From Tetradesmus obliquus (taxonomy: Eukaryota; Chlorophyta; Chlorophyceae; Sphaeropleales; Scenedesmaceae), in assembly GCA_030272155.1 (NCBI GenBank), contig CP126191.1:7400501-7464500 (forward strand): a stretch of 64,000 nt of DNA. Reading direction: 5' to 3'. Under the pieces are notes generated by a model, which saw only the letters and a program-made list of their open reading frames with translations, did not search any database and was not told the origin of the DNA. Below, in pieces: positions 11,052 to 23,302 of this stretch; the first letter of the stretch is position 1; every line of letters starts with the position of its first letter. The position numbers and the translations under genes are program-made.

Positions 11052-14000
11052 ATGAGCACTTACAGCTTTGCGTCCCATCAACCGTCTCACCTTCCACACC
11101 ACACTGGGCAGGCGGCGGAGCTGCTCAAGGCGTATGTGGCTTCAAGCAGCGACAGCAGCAAGCCAGTCGTGGAGCTGGCCTGCCCAGATAAGCTGGCAGC
11201 AGCCTTTGCAGCAACTGGAGTACCTCTGAAGCTAGATGACCACCAAGCCGCAGCAGAAACCAGCAACGAACTCATAGGTACGCAAGTCCCTGGTGGCGAG
11301 CAATACATAGCACAGCACCACAGGAATCATGCGTATTGGCAAGGCACCAGGAGTCAGGGATGCTGCTGCAGACCCAGAACTTTGCATTGCAGTCGCCGTG
11401 GTAGATAGGCACTGCCTGGCAGCTGGTTGTTGCTGCTGGCACCGGCCAGTCAGGTAACCCGCACTTGACTGCAAGCGCGATGTTGACAACACCAGCATCC
11501 ATGCGCCACATCTCATGGGCCGTGTTTCTTATGCGCACGCAGCTGCTCTGCAGACTACCCTGAAGCACTCTGTGCGCACCAGCCACCCCCTGTTCTTCAA
11601 CCAGCTGTATGCCAGGGTGGAGCCAGTGGGTGTGGCAGCAGACTGGGCAGTGGCAGCCACCAACACCAACGTGCACACCTATGAGGTGGCGCCTGTCTTC
11701 TCCCTGGTGGAGGCGGCGCTGCTGGACAAAGTTGCACGCGTGATCGGCTTCAGGCAGCACGACGGACTGCTCGTGCCTGGCGGCTCGATAAGCAACACAT
11801 ACGGTGTGCAGCGCAGGACAGCAACATGATTGCAGCTGCAACTGACCTTCTGCAGCTGCAGTGAGCAAGGGCTCTGCTTGCTGTATGTTCGTTTGCGTGT
11901 TGCTGCATCATGCCGCTGCTCCTGTGTTGTAAACGTGGGACTGGCTGGTATAGCTCGGTGCGTCAGTCTTGCCAGATGCGGCAGGTGCTGCTTTGCCTGC
12001 TCACCATGCTGCCTATTGACGCTGCTCATTCTTGGCTGTTGTCGGTTGCAGCGCTGCACCTCGCACGCTTCAGGAAGGACCCTGCAGGTATGCTATGGTT
12101 CTGCTGCAGCTGCAACACCCCTGATAGGCAGCGTTGTTGATGCGCTGGCAACAGCGATTAGCACTGTGCTCGATTAGCAGCCAGCAGCTAGGGGGCTGGC
12201 CCTTTCTGACTTGACATTCCACAGGCGCTTTCCATGCTGTACTTTCCATATCTCTGGAGCCACCACAAGACAAGTAACTAGTATTGTTGAGACGCCAATC
12301 GCACCTAAGCACACTCAAATTTCTCAAAGCTGGCCCATGATGTTTCCTGGCGTCCCTCTCACCTGCAGTGAAGACCCGGGGAGCAGCTGGCGGGCCTGTG
12401 CTGGTGGGCTTCACTTCCAGCCATGCGCACTACAGCTACGAGAAGGCAGCACACCTCACAGGCCTGGGCACAGACAACATGGTGGCGGTGGAGGCGGACG
12501 CGCAAGGGCAGATGCTGCCTCATGCGCTGGAGGCGGCCGTGGCAGCAGCACGCAAGCAAGCCAAGGTGAGGCATGGGTGTGGTGGCCCCTGATGATTCAC
12601 CTCGCTGCGGTGCAGATTGCTTACGGCGGCAGCACAGGCAGCTGTGGCCTGGCTGCAGAGTTGACTTAGAAATACCTCATCGCACCCTGCCAAGCAATGC
12701 TGTGTTTGGTGCTGTTGCTTGTGCCGCAACCGCCTGTGCTGGCAGGTGCCCTTCTTTGTGGGCCTCACAGCAGGCACCACTGTCACTGGCGGCTTTGATC
12801 CCATTGCAGCCATTGCGCCTATCGCGCGCCGGCACGGCATGTGGCTGCACGTGGACGGCAGCTGGGGCGCGTCGCTGCTGCTGTCGCCCAGGCACCGCGG
12901 GCTGCTGGCTGGCATAGAGCAGGCCGACTCTGTGGGCTGGAATGCACACAAGATGCTGGGCCTGCCCTCACAGTGCGCTGCCTTTATCAGCAGGCACCCT
13001 GGTAGGTGACGCTTGCGTGTTGATCGGTGCGCTGCCTGTTGATGTTGCGTGAGTGGGCAATTACATGGCGGCTTATGCCACACACGGATCACTGTGTGCC
13101 GCCGTGCAGTTGATTGAGGAATTACTGCTGCTGCTGCTGCAGCAGCAGCCTCCTGAGAGCTGTGGCTGCCGCTGCTGTGTGTGCTGCTGCAGGCGTGCTG
13201 CAGGACACCAATGCAACGCATGCGCCGTACCTCTTCCAGCCTGACAAGCTGCACGGCGAGTATGACATAGGAGACAAGAGCATACAGTGCGGCAGGAAAG
13301 CAGACGCGTTCAAGTGGTGGTGAGTTCAGCAGCCACAACACAGCCAGGTGTTGCTTGGCTTGATGAGCATGGCAGCACCTGCAGTTACAACGGTGCTGGG
13401 TGGTGGGATGTATGGATTTTCAGCCACTTCAGTGTGCTGCTATGGCCATTGCTGCCGACACCAGCCAGTGATTGGCTTGGTGGCTTACGTTGCTTTTACT
13501 GTGCAACTTGCACGTGTTGAATGAGTGATAGAAAACCCACAACTGTGGCCAAGGCTTGTGACGCGCTGACCTTATGCTTGTACCTGCCTGCTTGCCTGCT
13601 GTCTTGGTTCTGCCAGGCTGCAGTGGAAGGCGGTGGGTGACGCAGGCTTTGCAGCGCGCGTGGAGCACAACATAGAGCTGGCAGAGCACGTGGAGGCGTG
13701 CGTGGCAGCAGCAGGCGGCGCCTTCCTGATGGCAGTACCCAGGGTAGCTGCCAACGTCTGCTTCTGGTGCGCCCCGCTGTCGATACAGGCAAACTTGGGT
13801 TACTGTTTGGCACATGCACGCCCTGCATGCATAAGCACTGGCATATTGCAGGTGTTCTCTCCTATCTGCTCAACCTCTTGCTGCCGATCAACCCACAACA
13901 TGCACCAGATCCGTCTGTGGCATTGCCGCGGGTGCACCACCCACGTGATGCTTTCATGTGCCCTGCAGGTATGTGCCGCCATCGCTGCGGCCGTTGGACC

Positions 14001-14218
14001 CCGCAGCTGCCAGCCCAGAGCAGTGGGCGGCACTAGGCAGGGTGGCTCCCGCCATCAAGGCGCGCATGCAGCAAGCTGGGGACGCCATGATTGGCTACCA
14101 GCCCCTGGGCCAGCTACCCAACTTCTTCAGGCTTGTGTTTGCAAATTGCGTTGGCGTGAGCAGGCAGCAGCTGCAGCAGCTGTTGCAGCGCATGGACCAG
14201 TACGGAAGGGACCTGTAG
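11052..14218 (+). CDS. PLP-dependent decarboxylase, CSAD/GAD family (animal type)
   Basis: Group II pyridoxal-phosphate decarboxylase, removing the carboxyl group of an acidic or sulfinic amino acid such as cysteine sulfinate, glutamate or aspartate; the substrate cannot be fixed from sequence. Eight exons: 11052-11277, 11543-11803, 12052-12087, 12369-12565, 12746-13001, 13193-13319, 13617-13766 and 13969-14218, giving 500 residues, close to the roughly 490 of animal CSAD. Visible family motifs: [31 protein letters not shown], the PLP lysine in WNAHKM (K309, codon 12950-12952), [40 protein letters not shown], and a C terminus ending YGRDL. The start is uncertain: the frame is open back to ATG 10866, which would add 62 residues that are Arg/Ser/Thr-rich and could be an organelle-targeting peptide. 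It ends tail-to-tail with the peptidase gene. Confidence 0.88.
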
Positions 14219-15500
14219 GCCAGGTGTGACAGCGCTTGCTTTGTCTCATTTGAGGCATGCAGGTGCTGGGATCGGGGCCTAGCGCTGGATTGTGTCGACT
14301 GTATGATTTGTTCAATTTTTTTCCAACGAGGTTGCCAGGGCGGATGGCGCAAGCTGGTTGCCCATCGTGTACAGTATTCTTTCAGCAGAAGTTATGCATG
14401 CAAACTGGTTGCATATCAAGCTCAGCAAGCAAGTTGCAGCTGCATGGTTCGTTGACCGTCCCTCGGGCATGCAAGGCTGGCGCATCCTTTCCGCTCCAGC
14501 TGCATGTATTGCATCTTTCGCATGTACGAGTGGTTGAGACTTACGCATGCCACATATGGGTTGCAGCACAGGGCTGTGCCTACAGCTGGCAACTGCCCTA
14601 ACAACTAGCACCAGCTGTGCTGCAAGACGCACGGCCGCCTTTGATTTAGCACGTGGACCCAGCAAACACCAAGATCTGGTAACTGGGACACCCGTGCATT
14701 GCGCATTGTGCCCCATGTAGACCACAGGCGGCAACAATGCTCTGGAGCACGCAGTGGAAGGCACACAGTTTGATGTAGCAGAGCATCACGTGGAACTTTT
14801 GACACACCCACGTGTCAGGGCCATATAATACAGTCCACTGCAGCGCGTGCACAGCAGCAGCGGTTACGAAGCTATAGCCTGCTCATACGGGGTGCAGTAC
14901 TGCGCTACTGCAGCTGCTGTGAAACCACCCCGCCAGATGCTGCACCAGTGAGCACAGTTATCACCCTGATCCATAACACACTTGAAACAAACGGCAGCCA
15001 GCGCAGGGAAGAACATTTGCTTCAGTAATCTCAAAAGTAACTGGATTCTGGCAAAATCACTGCGTGTCAGGCACTGCTGCATCTGCATGTGCCCACGACT
15101 GCTACCTTTGGACAAGACCCGCATGCCCTGGAAGGCACGTGGCATCAAGGCCTTCGCCGTGGCCGTCCTGCTCGGCTGTACTGAGACTGAAGGAAAAATC
15201 AATGTTGAAACAGCTGTCATTGTGGCATGCAGATAATGGCAATGGCAAGGACCAGCTTATGCAGCTGCTTTTCACGGAATAAGCCAACGATAATGCCCAT
15301 CACAGGTATGCATACATTTCTAATTTCATACAGCACCTTTGTTGCGCAACCACGTTGCAATGCTGCCATGCAGCCAACAATCAAACCAACCTGCTGGCGC
15401 AAGACCGTGTGCTCCGCAATTCACGACAGCCGCCGCAACCCGCCCACACACGCATCAAGCATGCGTCAGGCTCACAGCACCGCAGCCTTCGTCTGGTAAT
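14219..15500. other. Intergenic between convergent genes
   Basis: About 1.3 kb between the stops of the decarboxylase (plus) and the peptidase (minus), so it should hold two 3' untranslated regions. I see no TGTAA in 14219-15000 on the plus strand, no tRNA and no credible coding exon. Short ORFs here lack motifs and splice logic. Confidence 0.5.
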
Positions 15501-18500
15501 TCACTTTGTGAGTCCGTTGTACTTCAGCAGCGGCTGCACCTGCGGCGCCCTGCCCCTGAAGTTCTTGAACACTGTGTTGGGTGACAGCGAGCCGCCATCA
15601 GACAGCACGCTGTTCCTGAAGCGCCTGCCCAGCTTCTGCACCGCAGCCTCGTTGTCTGTGCCCACCTCCACGAATGCCATGAAGGCATCGGTGCTCATCA
15701 CGTCAGCCCACATATAGCTGCAGGGCAGGGGGCACACGCAGCGGGGTTGAGGCAGGCAGGGCGGCAAGTGCAGCTATTGTCGGTGGCGGACGGGGACATG
15801 CACAGTTCTGTGTTTGGATACTGCGAAGCTTAGCTACTGCAGCACAGCATGCAATACCGTCCCCTAGGTGGAGCATGCCCTGCACACAGTACGCTTGCAT
15901 TTCAAGCGTATGCACAGCAGTGCAAGGCTTGTCGACGATGCTGGTTGTGTCCTGCTTTGTGGGCTGCTGCAGCTGGCGGCTCCCACCTGTAGTAGCCAGC
16001 GCCGTAGCCGCCGCTGAAGATGTGCCCAAAGTTGGCCAGCATCTTGTCGCCAGGAAACACCTTGTAGGGCTGCAGCAGGCGACAGAAACAGTCTCATGCC
16101 TGTCAGACACCAATCTACAACAAGTCAGCAAAATACCGTGTTACAGGGACGCACACTGAGCTGTATGCTAGTCAGCCCTGCGGGGACATGTCACAGCTAC
16201 GCTTGGTAAGCGTGCCATGCAGGCTAACCCCGAGCGTCTAAGCAACCCACCATGAACTCATTGAACTGGCTGCGGAATACGTCCAGGGGCGAGGTCTTGC
16301 CCTTGGGGTCAAAGCTGCTGTGCAGCAGCAGGTCAGTGCTGGCCAGCGTGATCTGGTAGGTGAAGGAGTTGCCTGCACAGGCACGGCAGCACGGCAAGAA
16401 ACAAGCGTGGTTTAAAACAGTGTTTGGCAGGTGCCAGGGAGTAGCTACCCACATACCATTGGAAGCTGAATTGAGATGGAAAGGTAGTAGTACTGCTTAT
16501 GGTTGTTGCTTCAGCGCTGCCATATGCACAGCACCTCACTCACCTTTTCTGTACGTTTGCGAGCCCTGGATCTTGGCAAACATGTCTGAGGGCACTGGCT
16601 TGCCTGTCTTGTAGTGCTTGGCAAAGCCATTGAACGTCTTGTTGTCGTACACCCACTTTTCCTGCAAGCACGCAACACAAGGCCACAGCGCCAGATAGCG
16701 CTCAAGCACCCACCAGTGCAGGGCAGCAAGCAATGCTTGCTGCTTCTGCTTAGAATTGAATGTCGATTGCAGATGAGTACAGCTGCCAGTGCAGCGCAGC
16801 AGACATGCCGCTAACAGGTGTTACAGCACACTTTTCAGCAGTCAGCGTGGTGCGACATGCCTTGAGGCTGACAGTCAACTGCCCTGGAACAGGGCAATAC
16901 ATGAGGGCTGCCTGCTAGCATTGAGGTTGACTCCTGCACCCTATGCCACGCAACAGCCTGCCTGCTCACCTGCATCTGTGATGGGAACTCAACAGCATCC
17001 CACTCAATACCCCTGCAGCGGCAACATCAGCAGCAGCAGCAGGCCCCAGGTCATCACTGGTGGGGTGCAAACTCCACAACTGCAGCAAAGTACCCATGAC
17101 CCAGGCATCAAACCATCCACTTGGCAAGCATTTACGTCAGACACTGCCAGGTTTGGGGCAGCAGCAGCCAACCCATAGCACCAACACGCAGCTGACAAGG
17201 ACTATGCCGTACACAGTTGTAATGCACATCTGGCTCAACCAAGCAGTGGGCCCACCTCATGCCGGCTGTGAGGCCAACTTCAGAGCGCGTCAGCAGGTGC
17301 TGCAGCGCATGCCCAAACTCATGGAACAGCGTCTCTGCGTCATCAATAGACATCAGGCTGGGCTTGCCGTCAGCGGGAGGGTTCTGGTTGGTCACCAGCA
17401 GCGCCAGCGGCACCTGCAGCGGCGCTGCCTTCAGCCAGGCCTGCTGCTGCTGTGCCAGGGCTGGCGTCCACTGCACAGTAACCACAGTCTTGTTGCTGCC
17501 TGCGGTTGCGTTGCTGCTGGTGGCGTACAGTGTGCCTTGCTTCTGCGCTTGCAGCGCCGCGGGGCTGGCCTGGCGCACGTACCGTGCGCGGTCCCAGAAG
17601 GGTGAGACCCACGCGCCGCTCTGCTTCTGGCCTGGCCGGGCATATTGGTCTGCGTAGAAGTAGGCGATGGGCTGTGAGGAGCCTTCGTCGCTGATGGCAA
17701 ACACCTTGACGTCTTGGTGCCACAGCGACAGCTTCTGCTGCACGGGCTTGATGTCAATGCCGTACAGGCGCTTGGCGAGCTGCAGTGAGTGGGGGTGCGG
17801 CCCAGAACAGCAGCACGGTGAGGGTGAGGTGCGCACACCTTGCTGGATGCTGATGATTGGGTTCGTGCTGACTCGTGCAACTTCGACAAACTGCAGGCCA
17901 GAAGCTGGAACAGGAGCCAACAGTTCCTGGTACTGTTCAGACCAGGAAGCCATGCATGATAGTTTGGCAGACGCCCAGTCAAGCAGCCAGCTTCAGCAGT
18001 ACGGCATTCAAATCGCTGCAAAGGCACCTGCCTGAGCTGCTGCAGACAATTCTCCGCTTCACTTCTGGCAGCTGTCCTGCACCCGCACCTAACCAACCTA
18101 GCTTGGCAACCCCAAATGGCTGCGCCCCGCCCACCTTGAACAGCCCCCCCATCACACTGTCCAGGGGCAGGTACTCCCTCAGCTCCTCCTGCCTGATCTT
18201 GAACAGGGCCTCCCGCTGGCGCTCAGCCCAGAAGGACTTGTCCCACCACTGCAGCTGCAGGCTGGCGTTGCCGGTGGCATTGCGGGCAAAGGCTGTCACC
18301 TGCTCCTCCTCACGGATAGCAGCGGGCCGCGCATCCTTTGCCACTTTCTTGAGCAGGTCGTTGGCCTCCGCAAAAGTCGCCATCTGCAGCAGTCAGCAGC
18401 AGCAGCAGGAGGAGAGTAAGTAGCGCAGAGCAGCATCTGTGTTTGTGTTTGTTATGCAGCACCACTGGTGGCACACCCCTAGCACAGCCAGCATATAATG

Positions 18501-20138
18501 CAGCATTACAAGAGACAGCTGTTGCCGGCCGATCAAGCGTGTGGGCAGGGCGCTGGCAGCTGCATGCTGACACAGGCTCCATCAGGCCTGAAGAGATGCT
18601 GCAACGGAGTTGACCATTTGATGGTGCTGCTCGTGCCAATCACGCCCCATTGTCACAAGTGTACGCGCAACTGTACGTGCACTTGAATGCCGCACTGCAG
18701 GTGGCCCACCTTGCCAGAGAGGGACTGCTCTGCATAGTTGGGGTAGCCCAGCAGGCGGGACAGCTCCTGCCTGTTGGCCAGGATCTGCCTGATAATAGGC
18801 ACGTTGTCTGTCTTGCCAGTTGACGCCAAGGACCGATAAGCCATGTAAGCCTTTTTACGCAGGTCGCGGTTCTTGGCAAACGACACTATAGCTGCGTATG
18901 TTGAATAGTCCAGAGTCAGCAGCCAGGGGCCCTTGTCTGTTGTGGCATTCTTGTGGCCTGCGTCTTTGGCCTTTTGGGCTGCAACCGCCAGCGTGGACTG
19001 TTCCAGCCCTGCCAGCTGCTTCTTGTCAGTCACCAGCATTTTGAAAGCCTGGGTGCGTCCCATAAGCACAGCACAGCAAGGACAGCATTTACTGTTAGTT
19101 TGATAACGGCAAACCAGCAGCACTTGCAGCAGCACTGGCTGCATTGTTTAGTCCCGCATTGCACAAAACAGGCTCAAAGTATACCTCCGCATGCAGATTT
19201 GTCATGCGCCATACATCATAGCCTCCCCAGCTGCTGGTGCGCTTGCAGGAAGGACATGTCAGATTACCATTCGCCGTAAATCTTCACTTGGCTGCTGCTG
19301 CTGCTGCTGTGCCTGCCTCACCTTTGTGGAGTCCAAGATGTTGTTGGTGTAGTTGGTGGACAGCTGCTGCAGCGTCTTGATGATGCTGTTGAAGCGTGCA
19401 CGCTGCGCTGGTGGCAGCCCCACGCCGCTGTTGCGGTAGTCCCTCAGCGTCATGTCCAGCAGGCGCAGCTGTGCACCGCTCAGCTGCGAGCGCAGCGCTG
19501 CCGTGTTGTTGAGCGCCGTGAGCGCGTCATAGATGGCCTTGCTCTGCCCCAAGCGCAGCTCGAATGTGGTGCGCATGGGGTTGGTGACTTCCACCGCAGC
19601 ACGGAACGGCGGAGAGTCCATCACACTCTGTGCCACAGCAGAGATGGAGCAGGCAGAACTGCTCAGCGGACTGCTGAAGCTCGAGTAGTGTTATTTCTGA
19701 TTGGAGACAACCTGGCAGCTGGCTGCTGGTGTAAAGTTGTACAGCCAGCTGCTGGGAGCATTGTGAAAGCGTTGCAGATGTGAATGTTTCGCAGCTGCGC
19801 CCTTGCACACAGCCTTCCAGGCGCACCAGCTGCTGGTGGCGCTGTGGGTGGAGCTGCTGCTGACTGCCAGCCCCTGCCCTGTGGTGTGCAGCTGCAAACT
19901 CACCGAGATGTGGTCGATCTGCGAGTTCACTCCATCCAAGCGCAGCCGCATCTGAGTTATCGGCAAGAACACCCTGTCAAAGCTGAGGCTGCCATCTTTT
20001 TGTGCCCGGCCCAGGTCCTGCTCCAGCAGGTCCAGTGAAGCAGACTCCTCAGCTAGCACCTGCTTGACTGCCGGCAGCACATGCTCTGCTTTGATCTCAC
20101 CCCACTTAGGGAATGGGCCAGACTCCAGCAGTGGGTTA

Positions 20139-20175
<37 letters not shown>

Positions 20176-20474
20176 GTGAAGGCAGGCATGCTGCCAGGCC
20201 TGACAGGTGCAAGAGTGTGGGCAGGGCAGAGGGTGAACAGACATCTTGCAGGTACGACGCTGGTAGCAAATGGCTGTGAGCATGATGGATATGGGGAGGA
20301 GGACAGGCGTAAAACCAGGCCACAATGCACCAGCTGGGTCTGTGTAACCCAGATTGCAGTGCGTAGAGATGTCAGCAGTCAAGGCCCGAGTGGACCCTGT
20401 CCCGAGGTATAGCTCTGCTTTGTATAGATTTACTCACCCAGGAGCAGCACGACGACCCCCATGGTGCTGTCCAT
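15501..20474 (-). CDS. M3-family zinc oligopeptidase (oligopeptidase A / thimet-type)
   Basis: Zinc metallopeptidase that cleaves short peptides, often in organelles. Eleven exons on the minus strand: 20474-20438, 20259-19904, 19627-19322, 19048-18710, 18383-18135, 17779-17256, 17012-16970, 16661-16544, 16372-16251, 16069-15987 and 15717-15501, summing to 797 residues. The zinc and catalytic motif HEFGH is at 17323-17309 within ETLFHEFGHALQHLL. Other M3 landmarks: GIEWDAVEFPSQM (the downstream glutamate ligand), DVFRSQFNEFM, FSGGYGAGYY, SYMWADVMSTDAF and the C-terminal GRRFRNSVL...GGSLSP. The first exon begins MDSTMGVVVLLL and the second continues into a hydrophobic, Ala-rich segment with an alanine run, so the N terminus looks like a signal or transit peptide. 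Plants have plastid/mitochondrial and cytosolic M3 relatives (TOP1/OOP and CyOP). The location here is not decided. Confidence 0.9.
20140..20172 (-). repeat. CTG/CAG-type triplet run encoding polyalanine in the peptidase N terminus
   Basis: Eleven CTG units on the plus strand, read on the minus strand in the GCA frame, give a polyalanine stretch just after the presumed targeting segment and before the first M3 helix (NPLLESGPFPKW). Confidence 0.85.
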
Positions 20475-21609
20475 GGAATCCTTTCCAGCAGCAGCTGTTG
20501 CTTGTGCTGCAGGCAGCTGATGATGCTGCTCTAGTGCTGTGCACTATTCAACTGTCGCGCATCCAGCAGTTACTGGTAAAATAAGACAATAAACTTTGTT
20601 TGTTTTGAATGTGTCAGCGCAGCAGAACGATTAAACAAGGCCGAAGAAGTCTGTTCGGGGTAAAGCTGCCCCTTGCGTGCGAAGGAGCTGAACAGGTAGT
20701 TTAAAGTGATTATTTTAAAGTAATGCACCGTTCGATCAGCTGCGGTTAGGCTGGATGCAGCAGGTGCCGGAAAATGAGCAGCTTCTGTGTCTCATTCAAG
20801 CCGGTTGCAGCAAAACCAGGTGGTGACTGCTGATGTAATTGATGAGACGACTTCGGATTCAGCGCAAGCATGGCTGTGAACCCAGCTGACAGGAGGCAGT
20901 GCTGACCCGGTCATGTTCGTTACGTTAGTGATACCTGCTACGTTAAAGACCCATACGTGACATGAAGTAGCGTTTGCATAAGATATCACTGTAGGCATGT
21001 GCCAAAGCGGGACCTCATCGCCAGCAACACACGTGGCACCAACCTTGCACATGAAGTTCATGTCATGAACCGAACCGCCCGGTCCCCGTCCCAGACCCAA
21101 GTGCGCTCATCACACTTTGCAAACATTCACAGTGCTATACATTTCCAGGCTTACGATTGAACCACGCCATAGCTGCCTTGCACATGATGTGGGGCATGCC
21201 ATGTGCAGCTGTGCATGAATATTAGTCATGTGCATGTAAAGTGACGGCTTTTGGCTGCTCCTAGACTGCAAAGAACCAAAGTAACTGATGTACACGCTGC
21301 GGCTGTATGGCACCATCAACCCCTGCACAGCGGGAGCATGCCCCTAGAGTAAGCTATTGCTGCACTGCCAGGTGACCAGTGCGTGTTTGCCGGGGCTACT
21401 GTGGTTGTGCCCCTGCTGGCCACTGGCCAGATTGGCAGCCAGCTCAGGCAATGCTGCTCTCTCTGGACAGCCTGCAATCAGACAGCCACGCAAAAACTTG
21501 TGTGAGGCTGATTGAGCAACACATCGCGTTTTGCATTGAAAAGTTGGCATAGGACCATGAGTGTACATTGCATCGCGTCATGTGTGCATTTGCCAGCATG
21601 TACGACATC
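20475..21609. other. Intergenic upstream of peptidase gene
   Basis: About 1.1 kb between two minus-strand genes. It should contain the peptidase promoter and the 3' untranslated region of the coiled-coil gene. It is less GC-rich than its surroundings near 20575-20740. A 102-codon minus-strand ORF at 20792-21100 has no recognisable motif and is not called. Confidence 0.45.
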
Positions 21610-22863
21610 TCACCTGATCGTCGCTAGGCGGCCTGCCAGGGACTGCATACGGCTGATGATCTCGTCACTGTAGGCCAGCTTCTCTTGTTGCTGCTGTGCA
21701 AATGTCTGCAGCTGCTGCACAAGCTGCTGAAGGCTCTGATTTTCAACTTGGTGCTGCATCACCTGCTGTTGCAGCCACAGCCTTTGTTCCTGTGCTTCTG
21801 CCAGCTGCGACTGCAGCTGCTCTACCAGAGCCATGCTAGCTGCTAGCTGCTGCTGCTGCACTTGCTGTGCGTCCTCGTCCTCCTTGGCAGATGCTGTGCC
21901 CTCCTGATGTTGCTGGTGTACAGCTGATATGCCAGAGCCACACGAGTCAAGCCCAACCGCACCTATGCTGCTGACCACTGCTAACCTGCTGTGCAGCCTG
22001 CTTGCTGCGCCAATCCCTGAGCAAGCTGGGCTGAGCCTACTGCTTGGTGCTGCGCCTCCTGTGCTAACAGGCCTGGACCAGTGCCCTGAACCCCATTCTT
22101 CTAAGGCAGTAGGAGCTGTAGCATCAGCTTCCTCTGTTGGTGTGAGGGTCGCCAGCGATTCCTGTTGTCGGCGTTCAATCATCGCTTGCGAAGAACACTG
22201 CTGCGGGGCACCGCCATCTGAGGTGCTGGTGTGACGCAGGCCGGACCCCCAAGAAAAGAGGGCCTCTGCTTCAGCTTCAAGCATCCTACCAGGGCCATGA
22301 GGTCCTGCCACTGATAGTGGCTGGCCTACAGCTGCTGCCACTGCCACTGTCGAAGTGATGCTGGCGGTGCTGCTCTGCACCTGCTGCGCTGCAATTGCAT
22401 GGCTCTGCTGTGTTAAGTCGTGCAGTTGCTGCAGCCCCTGCAAGAGGCACTGAAGGTTGCTGCTGTCACGTTGGCGCGTTGACACGCTGCGCAAGTAGGG
22501 TTCCAGGTGTGTCAACTGCTGGGCCAGCTCATCTCTCTCCTGCTGCAGCTGCTGCAGGCGTAGTGCTGCATCCTGAGGGCCCCTCAGGAGGCTGCTGGCA
22601 GTGGCCTCCACATGCGGCAGTGATGTTGGGTCCTGCTGTTGCTTCTGTACATCTCCACCCTGCGTACATACAATTCAACTGTGCTTGCAACCCTCCCCTG
22701 AAGGCAATGTGAGCTGCACACGACATGCAAAGCTTTGATGGCATGACAGGTATTGCAGTCAGGATACCTGCCGCTTGGCCGTCCGACAGTTGGCTATTGA
22801 CCTGAAGGCAAGCGTTGTGCCAGAGCTCACGATGGCTGCTAGCACAGCCACAGCAACATGCAT
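21610..22863 (-). CDS. Predicted membrane-anchored Gln-rich coiled-coil protein
   Basis: Not a recognised family. Two exons on the minus strand: 22863-22768 (32 codons) and 22659-21610, together 381 residues. The small first exon encodes MHVAVAVLAAIVSSG, a hydrophobic helix followed by basic residues (FRSIANCRTAKRQ), which suggests an N-terminal signal anchor. The main exon has an early coiled coil (LQQLQQERDELAQQL), a low-complexity Ser/Gly/Ala middle, and a C-terminal coiled coil rich in Gln and Leu (about residues 270-370). The first exon was chosen because its frame enters the acceptor at 22660 in phase; an upstream in-frame TAG rules out a longer start there. A start inside the main exon at 22611 is the simple alternative. 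It is divergent from the LRR/p25-alpha gene, 439 bases away. Confidence 0.6.
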
Positions 22864-23302
22864 GTCCCTTGAGAGCTGGCTGACCGTGGCTGCTGCTCCT
22901 GCTATAGGCTATAGCTGAGCAGACACGGAAGCGTGACACTGCCGACCAATGAAATTCCAAACAACCACCTAAGATGTTGTTGGGGATAAATGGCCTTTAG
23001 TCACCGTATTTGTGAGCTCGTCGGTCAAAGCAGTGGCATGGTCAAACGAAAACGTCACGTCACGAGAGATGACAGGGTTCTTCTTCGCGTCACGGAGACC
23101 TGTTCAGCTTTCCTGGCAGTAATTTGAAGTTTTGTTGCTTGCTGATTAGTGCCTGCTGGCACCTGTAGTGCCTTGTACGGGACCTGCAATAGCGTGCGTT
23201 GCAGCAAGATGCACATCGTAAATTGCTTCAGTGACGACGGCTGATATCTGCTATTGAAACCTAACAGTCTCACGCTCTGCGTCGTGCGTCATCTATCCAA
23301 CC
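22864..23302. promoter_or_regulatory. Shared 439-bp region between divergent genes
   Basis: Lies between the starts of the minus-strand coiled-coil gene and the plus-strand LRR/p25-alpha gene, so it probably carries both promoters. No TATA box or known motif was recognised. Promoter role is inference from gene arrangement. Confidence 0.4.

Noticed and set aside
13125..13149. CTG/CAG hairpin in a decarboxylase intron as a regulatory element
   Set aside because: A short (CTG)5(CAG)4 run is expected by chance in a genome this rich in such triplets, and it lies in an intron with normal splice sites.
20792..21100. 102-codon minus-strand ORF in an intergenic region
   Set aside because: No recognisable motif, no splice partners and composition like the surrounding noncoding DNA.
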